From Oscillospiraceae bacterium (GTDB taxonomy: Bacteria > Bacillota > Clostridia > Oscillospirales > Oscillospiraceae), in contig JAHHRX010000015.1 in assembly GCA_020025545.1 (NCBI GenBank), positions 1 to 43,765 on the forward strand: a DNA stretch of 43,765 bases, written 5' to 3'. Of the stretch, positions 1 to 8,468 are shown piece by piece (positions within the stretch are counted from its first letter, which is position 1; each line of letters opens with the position of its first letter). The notes under the pieces are model-generated. The model saw only the letters and a program-made list of their open reading frames with translations, did not search any database and had not been told where the DNA came from. The position numbers and the translations under genes were made by a program.

Positions 1-923
1 ACCTTATCCCCCAACAGAAACATAAAAAATGCGGTTGCAAATCCATGTGCTGCATCATACGGTACACCGGAAATATACAGGATTTTCAGAGAAGTCCAAC
101 TCAGTTCCACACCGGATGCCGGAATGGCACTGGCCATAACCATAGCCGCAATATTCATAATTCCGCCGTAGATAATAAAAGTAGCAAAGAAGCCATACAA
201 AGCAAGCGTCACATCATCCACCGGCAGTCGTTTTCGCTGGATCAAAAGTCCGGCAATCAGGCCAATCGCTCCGAACACATACAGTCTCCATCCGAAAAAC
301 TGCTCGCCTTCCTGATGAAACACCAAAAAGCTCAAATAGCCCGCCAGCAGCGATACCAAAATTCCGATTACAGGTCCCAATACCACTTGGAAGCTCTGGG
401 ATTTGAGGCGATCTACCTCCACCTTGTTAAAAATCAGTCCTGACAGGAAGCCCAAAATGCCCCAGCAGACCATCTGCCATGGCGTCCACGGCCCCTGTCC
501 TGCAAAGAAATTAACAAAGAAGCGAGCTGTAGCGCCCACCAAAAAGCCAGCCTCCGGTCCAAGAGAAATTCCGGAAATCATAACCAGAGCCGTTCCCGGC
601 TGAAATACACCAAGTCCCACCGTGTGGGTAGCAAAATTTCCGGCCACCGTCAGTGCGGACATCATCGCAACCATGACAATCTCTCTTGCCTTCGGTTTTC
701 TTTTTTCAAACACCATGAAAAAAGGTACCAGCGTACCAATCAGGATCACGATGCTGAGGGCAAGATATACGCTGTTCATATTTTTGGTTTTATCGGCTGT
801 CTGATCCGTCCAAATTACGATACCCATTACAAGCGGAACCAGAATGGCAATAATCAAAGCGGTAGTAATGGTTCGCTTTTTTCGGGCCTTTAAATATCCG
901 GCTGCATCAAATTGGCGTCGCAT
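1..923 (-). CDS. ECF transporter substrate-binding S component, C-terminus off the window
   Basis: Multi-spanning membrane protein; about 307 residues are visible and the reading frame stays open to the left edge. It begins MRRQFDAAGYLKARKKRT, a basic cytoplasmic N-terminus, then alternates hydrophobic helices (ALIIAILVPLVMGIVIW, VYLALSIVILIGTLVPFF) with a Gly/Pro-rich core (GISLGPEAGFLVGATARFFVNF) typical of ECF S components. The ATG at 923 lies 34 bases inside the upstream ATPase gene, suggesting translational coupling. It is the last visible gene of the B12-riboswitch operon, so cobalamin or a corrinoid is the inferred substrate; CbrT is the family precedent for a cobalamin S component in such operons. 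Substrate identity rests on context, not on recognised binding residues. Confidence 0.8.
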   Translation of the reverse strand, partial: MRRQFDAAGYLKARKKRTITTALIIAILVPLVMGIVIWTDQTADKTKNMNSVYLALSIVILIGTLVPFFMVFEKRKPKAREIVMVAMMSALTVAGNFATHTVGLGVFQPGTALVMISGISLGPEAGFLVGATARFFVNFFAGQGPWTPWQMVCWGILGFLSGLIFNKVEVDRLKSQSFQVVLGPVIGILVSLLAGYLSFLVFHQEGEQFFGWRLYVFGAIGLIAGLLIQRKRLPVDDVTLALYGFFATFIIYGGIMNIAAMVMASAIPASGVELSWTSLKILYISGVPYDAAHGFATAFFMFLLGDK

Positions 924-2614
924 AAATCAATCACATCCTGACAAGTAACAGCATCCTCAAATATATTCCGGGACATACGGTTGGATGAAGTTGTATAAAA
1001 ACTGTTTCCGCTGAAAAATGCACGTGGGGTATCGCAGGAAACAATGTCACCGTCAAATACCATGCAGCAGCGGTCTGCATACTCTGCGGCAAACTCAATA
1101 TCATGGGTCACCATAATAATGGTAACACCGGATCTTTGCAGTCTCTTGATAATGCCGGCAAGCACAGACTTGATATACGGATCCAAGCCCTTGGTGGGTT
1201 CATCCAGCAATAGTATCTTGGGTTTCAGCAGAAGGACCTTTCCCAAAGCCAATCTCTGTCCTTCGCCTCCGCTCAGATCATAGGGGTGGGAATCTGCCAA
1301 GTGGGAAAGCATCAAATCGGACAGCATTTCCTCCACCGCTTTTTCCTTATCCTCATACTTGCGTTTATCATAATACAGCGCTTCCATGAGCTCTTCCTTC
1401 ACGGTAATTTCCGTAAACAAAGACTGGGGATTTTGCGGCAGAGAACCAACAACCACGTGGCTGTCCAGCTTCTGCACTTCCGTTCCGCGGATCAGTACTT
1501 TCCCGCGATAGGGCTTCAGCACACCGCTGATGAGCTTCAGCGTAGTACTTTTTCCTACGCCGTTTCCTCCAACCATGCAGAAGAATTCCCCGGGCTTTAC
1601 ATCCAGAGAAATTCCCCGAACGATGTCATTGCCGTTTCGGCTGTATCGGAACCAAACATCCTCCAGCTTTACCTCGGCCTCCTGTTCCGGCTCCCGGCGG
1701 CATTTTGCTGTGAGTCTGTCTTTCAGGGTTATGTGGCCGTGGTCTACCGATTCCATCGGAGATTTTCTGCTGACTTTTACGCCGTTAGGGAACAGTGCAT
1801 TCAGCCATATTCTTCCATCCCGGACGGTAACCGGGCATTTTCCCTCCGGTTTTACCTCCGCAAATATCTTCATTGCCGCAGGAAGCCCCTGATACATAAC
1901 ATTTTTGTTCTCGCCCAAATACGATGCCACCTTTTCAATTTCATCGTAAATCAGCACTTTTCCGTTATCCATAACAATCGCCTTATCCGCCATGGGGAAT
2001 ACCTCTTCCAGCCGATGTTCGGATATAATAATTGTAGTGCCAAGCTCACGATTGATCCGCTGAAGCGTTTCCAGGAACTCCATGGAAGCAATGGGATCCA
2101 GCTGAGAGGTCGGCTCATCCAGAATCAGGACTTTGGGCTGCATAGCCATAATGGATGCCAAATTCAAAAGCTGTTTCTGTCCGCCGGACAGGTCACAGAT
2201 ATTTTTGCGGAACCATGTCTGGATTCCGAAAAAGCTGGCCATCTCTGACACCTTGCGGCGGATGGTCTGATTGGGATATCCCAAACTTTCTAATCCGAAG
2301 GCCATTTCATGCCACACCTTGTCGGTAACGATCTGGTTTTCCGGATTCTGCTGAACAAATCCGATTTCCTGCGCACTTATGCGATCATCCAGTTCCGAAA
2401 TTTCTGTGCCGTTGTAGCAGATCTCGCCTTCCAATTCCCCGAAAGGCATTAAATTCTTTTTCAGCTGACGCAGAAGTGTACTTTTCCCACATCCGGATTT
2501 TCCGCAAAGCACGATAAACTGGGACGGTTCAATGGCAATGCTGACATGATCCAAGGCAGGCCTCGCAGCACCCGGATATGAAAAAGTCACCTGTTTTAAT
2601 TCAATTTCAGCCAT
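890..2614 (-). CDS. ECF transporter energy-coupling ATPase, two ABC domains fused
   Basis: A 574-residue protein with two complete nucleotide-binding domains in one chain, equivalent to EcfA1 plus EcfA2. Domain 1 has Walker A GKSGCGKST, signature LSGGQKQ and Walker B VLILDEPTSQLD. Domain 2 has GGNGVGKST, LSGGEGQR and ILLLDEPTKGLD. They are joined by a linker of roughly 70-100 residues. The start at 2614 (MAEIELKQVTF) is chosen over the longer frame from 2671 because it follows an AAAGGAG site at good spacing and the longer frame reads through the T-component gene. It overlaps the T-component stop by 19 bases and the S-component start by 34. It should hydrolyse ATP at the membrane to drive vitamin uptake; operon context suggests a dedicated B12 importer (CbrU-like), not the shared housekeeping ECF module. 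Confidence 0.92.
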   Translation of the reverse strand: MAEIELKQVTFSYPGAARPALDHVSIAIEPSQFIVLCGKSGCGKSTLLRQLKKNLMPFGELEGEICYNGTEISELDDRISAQEIGFVQQNPENQIVTDKVWHEMAFGLESLGYPNQTIRRKVSEMASFFGIQTWFRKNICDLSGGQKQLLNLASIMAMQPKVLILDEPTSQLDPIASMEFLETLQRINRELGTTIIISEHRLEEVFPMADKAIVMDNGKVLIYDEIEKVASYLGENKNVMYQGLPAAMKIFAEVKPEGKCPVTVRDGRIWLNALFPNGVKVSRKSPMESVDHGHITLKDRLTAKCRREPEQEAEVKLEDVWFRYSRNGNDIVRGISLDVKPGEFFCMVGGNGVGKSTTLKLISGVLKPYRGKVLIRGTEVQKLDSHVVVGSLPQNPQSLFTEITVKEELMEALYYDKRKYEDKEKAVEEMLSDLMLSHLADSHPYDLSGGEGQRLALGKVLLLKPKILLLDEPTKGLDPYIKSVLAGIIKRLQRSGVTIIMVTHDIEFAAEYADRCCMVFDGDIVSCDTPRAFFSGNSFYTTSSNRMSRNIFEDAVTCQDVIDLCDANLMQPDI

Positions 2615-3501
2615 CTTTGTTCTCCTTTGATATCTACAACCGTGGGCAGGATCAACAGCAGGAAATAGCATACCGCAATCGGTATCTGCACGCTCCAGGC
2701 AGTCGGAAACAGGATTGCCGGGTAATAGTAAATATTATTGACCCCGTAAAAGCATCCCGCCATTACAATCACTGTCAGCAGCAAAATAGCCACCAGCAAA
2801 TTCTTGTCTCGTTTGGTAAACTTAAAAATATGGAAGCTTGTACGGCCACGAAGTCCATAGCCCCGCGCTGTCATGGAATCCGAAGTTTCGATTGCCGCTT
2901 CTAATGACCAGGCAATCAAAATCGACAGTTCCTTTGCAAGCAGTCTTCCCTTCTTTATAAAATCCCATTTTCCGAATTTACGCCCCATGCCCCGCTGGCC
3001 CTGATGGATCTCATGGAATCGCGCTTTCAGCAAAGGAACAAACCGAAAGCACATGGAAATCAGCAGCGCAATCACCGGAACCACACGACCGAAAAGGTAG
3101 ATAATCTTATCAGCGGTCATAATTTTGTTAAAACAGGAAAACCATATTACAACACTCACCAGCATGGCGGCTGACGCCAGTCCGTAAAGGATCGCTTCCA
3201 TGGTAATAGCGTTTCCGTTGAGATAAAACAGAACGGTCACCCCGCGGTGATTGGCAAGCGGGTTCAGAATCATTGTAAATACCAGTACCGGGACAGCAAA
3301 AAGCAGATAAAAGCGCATGCAGCTCCATCCCTGCAGCACCACGGAATATACCAGTCCCCCAAAAAGTGTCAGCGCCAGAAATACCGGGTTCATGGAAAAC
3401 ATCGATATGATAATCACCGAGCAGAAATATAAAAATGTAACGACGGGATGGTAGGAAGCAAAATTACTTTCGTCCCCCAGTCCCACATATGGATTTTTCA
3501 T
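2596..3501 (-). CDS. ECF transporter transmembrane T component
   Basis: A 301-residue integral membrane protein. Hydrophobic segments include VVTFLYFCSVIIISMFSM, FLALTLFGGLVYSVVL, LYGLASAAMLVSVVIWF and VVPVIALLISMCF, and it ends with two more helices. The EcfT coupling region is present as SDSMTARGYG, containing the Ala-Arg-Gly motif that docks on the ATPases. The start at 3501 has an AGGAG site 7-8 bases upstream. Its gene sits between the DUF4430 gene and the fused ATPase, which it overlaps. It should scaffold the S component and ATPase in the cytoplasmic membrane (CbrV-like by context). Confidence 0.9.
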   Translation of the reverse strand: MKNPYVGLGDESNFASYHPVVTFLYFCSVIIISMFSMNPVFLALTLFGGLVYSVVLQGWSCMRFYLLFAVPVLVFTMILNPLANHRGVTVLFYLNGNAITMEAILYGLASAAMLVSVVIWFSCFNKIMTADKIIYLFGRVVPVIALLISMCFRFVPLLKARFHEIHQGQRGMGRKFGKWDFIKKGRLLAKELSILIAWSLEAAIETSDSMTARGYGLRGRTSFHIFKFTKRDKNLLVAILLLTVIVMAGCFYGVNNIYYYPAILFPTAWSVQIPIAVCYFLLLILPTVVDIKGEQRWLKLN

Positions 3502-3549
3502 CGATCATTCTCCTGTAATTTAGGAATATTCCGGATTGGTGTTTGAATG

Positions 3550-4923
3550 TCAATCATAATACTGGTCGCCCACATCCTTGCCGATATTGCAGGTGTAGCA
3601 CCATACAATCGCATCCCCGGGCTTAATTTTATAACTGTGACATCCATAATTGGGGAACCATCCGTTCACCTTATACATCCATCCGGAACCGCTGCCGGCA
3701 TCAAATTCATAAAGATGATTGATTCCCTCTATATAGGCTCCGCCGCTATATGCCAGCTCATGGCGGAATTCCATCTGGATGCCTTCTTCTCTGGTGATCC
3801 GCTTCAGCAGTTCAAAGACCGTTTCCCCTTCAATAAATTCGACTTTGGTCGTGGCCAGAATGGTACCGTCCTTGGGAATATAGGGAGCAACCTCTGGCCT
3901 TGTCAGTTTACTGGTGTCTACTACGGTATCACAGCGAATCTCAATGGTGCAGTAATTCTTCGGGGGTTCCGTTGCCGGCGGTTGTGTCGGCGCCACAGCC
4001 GGTGCCTGCGTCGGAGCCGAGGTACTTTCGTGTGGTTTCGCATGGCCCTGCTCTGTAGGTGCGGGCGCCTCTGTCGGAACCGTTTGTGTCGCATCAGGAG
4101 AAGTTTCGCCGCCGGTGGCTGGCGTATCCTGCGTCGGCTGCGTTGTTTCATTCTCTCCAGTTTCAGGGGTACCGCAGAAAATGAAGTACACGCCGCCCTC
4201 AGCAATTGCAAAGGACACCTGTCCATCGCTGATCCGCGACGGAATGGGCTCACCAATCTCTTGGGCAGCAGGATTGAAACGATATACCTGCACATTGTCA
4301 GAGGCGCTAACATTTTCCACAGAAACGGTAACCGTCAAAGCACACGGGAAACTCCCGTTATGCAGAAATACCACCGCAAAGCCGGACAGATTCAGCTGTT
4401 CTTCATATTTTTTCAGGACATCTGTGTAGTTCAGCTCCTGTTTAACACCCAGATTAATTGCCGTACCTTGCTGAATGTCAGCGGCTGAAAATTGCCAGTG
4501 AACCGACTGAGCATCCGACAACCGGGTGGATTTCTGAAAGTCCTTCCCCTCCGAAATCAGCTTCTGCACATCACTTTCGGAAAGGCAGTCTTTGTTGCCT
4601 GCTTTCTTAAATTCCTTGATAGAATCGCAAAAATCATTGTAGTATTCCTTGATTTTGCTGTGCTTCAGGTTCTTTTCCTGTACTACAGCTTTGGCTTCCC
4701 GGATCTTCTCCAAAAATGCATCCACGGTATACTGCGAATACTGGCCATTATCGTTTCCAATCTCCACCACCGCTGCTTTTTCGGCTGCTTCAATTTTGGA
4801 ATTCAGGCTTTTATAATAGTCCGCCGGTTCAATGGTAAATTTCGCAATAAACCCAATTATCCACAGGCCCAAAATCGAAAGCAATATAATTTTTCTGATT
4901 TTTCTTTTCTTCTCGGGATTCAT
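3550..4923 (-). CDS. membrane-anchored DUF4430 (transcobalamin C-terminal-like) protein
   Basis: A 457-residue extracellular protein. Residues 1-10 are strongly basic and 11-30 hydrophobic (IILLSILGLWIIGFIAKF), forming an uncleaved anchor or signal peptide. Residues 35-110 are charged and probably helical. Residues 255-322 are a Pro/Thr-rich spacer with repeated APT/PTQ units. Residues about 362-447 match the DUF4430 fold: ETVFELLKRI, then YIEGINHLYEFD, GSGWMYKVNGW and KPGDAIVW. DUF4430 is related to the C-terminal lobe of transcobalamin and intrinsic factor, so in this B12-controlled operon a role as surface corrinoid-binding receptor is a good inference. A weak AAAGG site precedes the ATG. 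It lies between the wall-anchored propeller gene and the transporter genes. Confidence 0.85.
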   Translation of the reverse strand: MNPEKKRKIRKIILLSILGLWIIGFIAKFTIEPADYYKSLNSKIEAAEKAAVVEIGNDNGQYSQYTVDAFLEKIREAKAVVQEKNLKHSKIKEYYNDFCDSIKEFKKAGNKDCLSESDVQKLISEGKDFQKSTRLSDAQSVHWQFSAADIQQGTAINLGVKQELNYTDVLKKYEEQLNLSGFAVVFLHNGSFPCALTVTVSVENVSASDNVQVYRFNPAAQEIGEPIPSRISDGQVSFAIAEGGVYFIFCGTPETGENETTQPTQDTPATGGETSPDATQTVPTEAPAPTEQGHAKPHESTSAPTQAPAVAPTQPPATEPPKNYCTIEIRCDTVVDTSKLTRPEVAPYIPKDGTILATTKVEFIEGETVFELLKRITREEGIQMEFRHELAYSGGAYIEGINHLYEFDAGSGSGWMYKVNGWFPNYGCHSYKIKPGDAIVWCYTCNIGKDVGDQYYD

Positions 4924-4970
4924 AAGCAGGCAACCTTTCTATTTGGGATAGCAGTTGAAAAAACAAAGAG

Positions 4971-5002
4971 AATCAAGCGGACAATAAATTGTCCGCTTGA
5001 TT
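4971..5002 (-). terminator. intra-operon hairpin between surface protein and DUF4430 genes
   Basis: A 14-bp perfect stem (4971-4984 with 4989-5002, loop TAAA) follows the stop of the surface-protein gene on the minus strand. The U-run TTGTTTTTTC begins about eight bases after the stem, which is later than in a classical terminator. It may partially terminate or protect the 3' end of the upstream message. Confidence 0.55.
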
Positions 5003-5020
5003 TCTTAAGTAGGCATAAAA

Positions 5021-7561
5021 TCAGCGTGTCTTCATTTTGCGCTGCTGCATAGATACGATCATCAAAGCAGCGGCAGACATCACAGCAAGCACAAGCAAAA
5101 GCGCTGCGGTATCACCGGTCTTGGGGTTTTCCGGCTGCGGCTTAACAGCAGGTACTTCCTTAAATGCCTCTACAGCCTCCTTGATTTCAGGAAGCTTATC
5201 GTAATTCCTGACATACTTACGGTCTGCTTCGATAATTTCCTGATAGAACTGCTCAGCATCGGCAATCCATTCCTTCATCTGATTGACATTGTCCTTATTG
5301 ACCTTCTCTGCCATCAGCTTTTCCATCAGCAGATTTACAAGATCCACCTTGGCGGGACTTACATACTGCTCGATCTCCGTGATTTTCTGCAGGTCGGATG
5401 CCGCCAGGCCTTCCAGTGCCTTATTGATTTCCTTAAGATCCTTTGCGGTTTCCAGAGTAACCTTCTGACCGCTGAGCTTCTCCAGAATCAGCTTGCCGGC
5501 GTCATTCATCTGCTTGACAATTGCATTGACCTTTTCCTGTGCTGCCAGCAGCTTGTCAGCACCGACAACATTCTTCTTAGCCTTATCACTCAGGCTCTCA
5601 TAGCGGCTGATCAGCGCATTGACAGCGCCCTGATCAGAAGAAGTAAGGGTATAAAGTTCCGGCATTGCAGCAATATCCTTATTGAGGGCTTCCACAAGCT
5701 TAGCCTCGTCCAGATCACGGATTGTTTCTGCAGCAGCCAACAGTTTGTCAGCGTTGGTGATCTGTTTCTTTGCCTCGTTGGAGAGCTTATTGTAAGCATT
5801 CATCAGAACCTGAACGGCTTCTCTGTCAGCCTGAGTAATTTTCTCGGGCAGTGCCGCGATCTGCGCATTCAGGTCTACAGCCTCAATGCTCTGAAGAATG
5901 CCAACCAGCTTGTCGTATTCCTTCACCCTAGCCTGCTCTTCCTTGCTCAGGGCATTATAACGCTCGATCACTCTGTCAATCTCTACAAGGTTATAGTACT
6001 TCACTCCGGTACCTGCAGCCAGACGGGCGATCTGGCGGTCAACATCCTCAGCCGTTACGGCAGAAGCAGTCTGTGCATCCTTTCGGCCGCAGACATAAAG
6101 ATTCTTATCATCCTGATACCACACCAGATATCCATTGGGAGCAACTGCCACGGTCTGAGAGCAGAAATTGCCGCTGTCAGCAGTGGAGCTGACGGTGAAT
6201 GCCTCGTAAGAAGGCTCCGTCTGGCCTTCCCGGTCAGTCAGAATCCAGAAGTTCTGTTTATCCGTGCACTTATAGGGCACTACATAAATGTAAACCTGAT
6301 TGCCGTTTTCTTCCGTAGCATAGGCCGTAGAAATTGCAGCAGAACCCTTGGTAACCAAGCCATCGACGGTGTAGATGGTCTGCATGGTATTGGCATCAAT
6401 CACATGGAAAGGCTCTGCGGAGCCCATGGTGCCGCCGCCACCGCCCATATAAATGCGATCATTATAAATAACGGGGGTGGACTGGGTGCCGCCGTTAGCC
6501 GTACCGGACTTCCATTCCTTCATGTTCTCCCGGTCAAGCGTGCCATCCGGGTTGACAGGATAGGCCAGAATGGATGCGCCCTTATCAGGGTTATTGGCTG
6601 CAACGTAAAGGCAGTTTCTCTGCTCATTGTAGACCAGAGTGGATTTGCTCGTATAGCCGGGCAGCTCAAGAGTATCTACGACCTTACCGGTCTTATACTC
6701 TACTGCATGAATCAGGCTGCGATTTTCGCTAAACTTGCTGCTTTCGCTGAAATAAACACAGTCACCTGCGAATGCAGCGCCGTTCCAGCTAAAGCCAACG
6801 CCAAGAGAAGCAGGCAGTGTCCAGACGGGCTCTTTGACCTCATTGGGGGAATTGGGATCTTCATCCTCAGTCGTATAGCATACATAGTTACTGGTATCGC
6901 TGAAGCCTCCGGTAACAACATAGCCATCATGTGCCATCAGAGGGGTCTGCATTGAGCCCATGGCTGCATCCGTGGTGACATACAGCTGCTCAAGCGTCTC
7001 GGCATCAAAAACGCGCAGATAGGAATACTTAATTGCCTGATGCTCGGGAACATCCTGGGACAGTGTGTTCCGCTCCAGCGGGACAAAGATCTTACCGTCT
7101 GCGTAGGCGATATGGATAAAGAACTGGCTAAAGGGATTTGCGAAGACCTTAGTCTTTGCAAGCTCCTCACCGGTTTCCAGATCGTATTTACGCAGATACT
7201 GGGAGCTGTAAACATAGATATTGTCGCCTACAATCAGCGGGCTGCCGGGGGTGTCGGTCCAGGAAGAACCGGTCTTCAGCATATGCTTGATTTCAAACTC
7301 ATCCTGATTCCGGGGAGTTTTGCTGTCGTACACGCCCTGAAGGCCTTCCTGTCCCAGGAACTGGGAATAGTTCAGCTTGCTGCCCTCGGTAAAAGGCTTC
7401 AAAGGCTCCCTTTCTGCTTCTGCAGTTACGGTTGCCACAGTTGTGTTTTGGCCTCCAATTTCGGCAGCAGAGCCCAGAAATGTGAATTGTGTCAGCACAA
7501 GCACAAAAATCAGAGCTGCTGACAAAGGTTTCAGGAGACTTTTGAGATTTGTTTTTTTCAT
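5021..7561 (-). CDS. sortase-anchored surface protein, beta-propeller plus helical repeats
   Basis: An 846-residue secreted protein. The start at 7561 (MKKTNLKSLL) follows an AGGAAGG site; the longer frame from 7645 runs back into the leader RNA. A signal peptide (LSAALIFVLVLTQFTFLGSAAE) is followed by about 450 residues of PQQ/WD-like propeller repeats (GSPLIVGDNIYVYSSQ, STPVIYNDRIYMGGGG). Then come two or more alpha-helical repeats of the type 'alpha ALPEKITQADREAVQVL...NKLSNEAKKQITNADKLLAA', and a charged stalk. The C-terminus has NPKTGD (residues about 812-817), a hydrophobic helix and a basic tail, which is a sortase sorting signal. It is the first gene after the cobalamin riboswitch, so a role in corrinoid capture at the wall is inferred. 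The propeller's ligand cannot be read from sequence. Confidence 0.87.
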   Translation of the reverse strand: MKKTNLKSLLKPLSAALIFVLVLTQFTFLGSAAEIGGQNTTVATVTAEAEREPLKPFTEGSKLNYSQFLGQEGLQGVYDSKTPRNQDEFEIKHMLKTGSSWTDTPGSPLIVGDNIYVYSSQYLRKYDLETGEELAKTKVFANPFSQFFIHIAYADGKIFVPLERNTLSQDVPEHQAIKYSYLRVFDAETLEQLYVTTDAAMGSMQTPLMAHDGYVVTGGFSDTSNYVCYTTEDEDPNSPNEVKEPVWTLPASLGVGFSWNGAAFAGDCVYFSESSKFSENRSLIHAVEYKTGKVVDTLELPGYTSKSTLVYNEQRNCLYVAANNPDKGASILAYPVNPDGTLDRENMKEWKSGTANGGTQSTPVIYNDRIYMGGGGGTMGSAEPFHVIDANTMQTIYTVDGLVTKGSAAISTAYATEENGNQVYIYVVPYKCTDKQNFWILTDREGQTEPSYEAFTVSSTADSGNFCSQTVAVAPNGYLVWYQDDKNLYVCGRKDAQTASAVTAEDVDRQIARLAAGTGVKYYNLVEIDRVIERYNALSKEEQARVKEYDKLVGILQSIEAVDLNAQIAALPEKITQADREAVQVLMNAYNKLSNEAKKQITNADKLLAAAETIRDLDEAKLVEALNKDIAAMPELYTLTSSDQGAVNALISRYESLSDKAKKNVVGADKLLAAQEKVNAIVKQMNDAGKLILEKLSGQKVTLETAKDLKEINKALEGLAASDLQKITEIEQYVSPAKVDLVNLLMEKLMAEKVNKDNVNQMKEWIADAEQFYQEIIEADRKYVRNYDKLPEIKEAVEAFKEVPAVKPQPENPKTGDTAALLLVLAVMSAAALMIVSMQQRKMKTR

Positions 7562-7652
7562 TGCTACCTTCCTCTCAAGTTTATCGTTTACCAAATGGTA
7601 AAGGACTCCATCGGCACATATTGTAATACTTACATCCGGCAGCATGTCGTAG

Positions 7653-7681
7653 AAAAACCGAGACTCATTTTAAAGTCCCGG
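7653..7681 (-). terminator. riboswitch-associated intrinsic terminator
   Basis: On the minus strand, CCGGGACT pairs with AGTCTCGG (8 bp, one G-U, 8-base loop), followed by TTTTT. It lies between the cobalamin aptamer and the first start codon of the operon, the position of a transcriptional expression platform. By family precedent, ligand binding would favour termination and shut off import. Confidence 0.85.
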
Positions 7682-7734
7682 CTTAATTCTCTGAAATTGA
7701 TTAGGCCAATACTCCGTCAGCAATCAAAAGAAAA

Positions 7735-7899
7735 CTATATGCAGGTCTCCTGACTCAGGATTCATCATTTGCACCCATCCTTCCCAAAAAAACTTTCAGT
7801 GGATATGATAGCGGCTGCAAATTCATCCATTACAGTGGCGGGACCGCGCAGGATTCTCACCTGCTTCCCTCTTAGCTTTGTATTACCAAAGACATATAG
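7735..7899 (-). promoter_or_regulatory. cobalamin (B12) riboswitch aptamer
   Basis: Minus-strand leader with the conserved blocks of the cobalamin riboswitch: AGAGGGAAGCAGGTGAGAAT, then CCTGC, then the B12-box element CCCGCCACTG, and near the 3' end AGTCAGGAGACCTGC. The ends close as a P1 helix: CTATATG (7893-7899) pairs with CATATAG (7735-7741). It precedes a terminator and the surface-protein gene of the ECF operon, so the whole operon is predicted to be repressed by adenosyl- or another cobalamin. Confidence 0.95.
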
Positions 7900-7943
7900 C
7901 CCATATGAAATTTTCAAATATTACAGGTACCAATGCAGATTCT

Positions 7944-7972
7944 ATAGTACCGCATACGGGATATAAAGTCAA
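7944..7972 (-). promoter_or_regulatory. promoter of the cobalamin uptake operon
   Basis: Minus strand: TTGACT (-35, 7967-7972), 17-base spacer, TACTAT (-10, 7944-7949). Initiation near 7937 would place the whole B12 aptamer in the leader. Confidence 0.85.
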
Positions 7973-8035
7973 TACCGTTTCCCCTTTCTCTCTTCCTATT
8001 TCCTGATATTCTGCAAAATTCCCACAGTTTTCAAC

Positions 8036-8071
8036 AAAAAATGGCACTCCCCGGGCAAATGAGGAGTGCCA
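8036..8071 (-). terminator. intrinsic terminator
   Basis: Minus strand: TGGCACTCC (8063-8071) pairs with GGAGTGCCA (8042-8050), 9 bp, followed by TTTTTT. It ends either the candidate small RNA starting near 8269 or a long 3' UTR of the upstream permease gene, and insulates the B12 operon promoter. Confidence 0.85.
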
Positions 8072-8269
8072 CCATTCCACGGCGTTTCCGCCGAGAAGCC
8101 AACAGAGAAGCTGCAAGCAAAATATAACTAAGGAGAAACACGGTAGTTATTTTTGAGAAGGAATATTCATGGAACCGGACCTGCAAATCGGGCCCCATGA
8201 AAAGGAAAACACATTTCCTCAGAGCATAAGGAAACGGACACATTAAGCGAAAAGTCACCTCTGCCGGCA
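8036..8269 (-). ncRNA. candidate small RNA, about 235 nt, family unknown
   Basis: This gene-free stretch is bracketed by a minus-strand promoter (8276-8303) and a strong terminator. The predicted transcript contains several local hairpins: AGGAAA/TTTTCCT, ATAACTA/TAGTTAT, a GNRA-capped CGGCG-GAAA-CGCCG, then the terminator stem. A 70-codon frame (ATG at about 8243) runs into the terminator without recognisable similarity, so a structured RNA is preferred. It is not SRP RNA: the GGAAGGAAGCAG core is absent. The rest of the gap up to 8468 shows no gene. Expression is inferred. Confidence 0.4.
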
Positions 8270-8275
8270 GACCAC

Positions 8276-8303
8276 ATTATACCAGATTTTTCCATTTCGT
8301 AAA
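8276..8303 (-). promoter_or_regulatory. promoter for the candidate small RNA
   Basis: Minus strand: TTTACG (-35, 8298-8303), 16-base spacer, perfect TATAAT (-10, 8276-8281). Shifting the -35 by one base gives CTTTAC with a 17-base spacer. No convincing gene lies downstream before the terminator at 8036. Confidence 0.65.
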
Positions 8304-8468
8304 GTGTTTTTTGAAAGTTTGTATATTCTGTCGAAATTTTTTCCCATATTTTCCACTCATTTTTCCACATAATCCCCCGCAACCGCCTTTCTGCTTTGTG
8401 TTTTTATGGCGGTGCATGGAAGGCATTGGACGCTCTGCCTCCAAAAAGGAATATCCGCATTTTGTTGA

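Noticed and set aside
1286..2248. 320-codon plus-strand open frame
   Set aside because: Antisense to the fused ECF ATPase; no ribosome binding site.
8031..8258. 75-codon minus-strand frame with GAGGTGA upstream
   Set aside because: It reads through the strong terminator at 8036-8071 and has no similarity recognised; kept only as an alternative to the small RNA.
8036..8269. SRP RNA in the gap next to the B12 operon
   Set aside because: The GCAGGTCCGG run resembles part of the SRP helix 8 region, but the required GGAAGGAAGCAG is absent.
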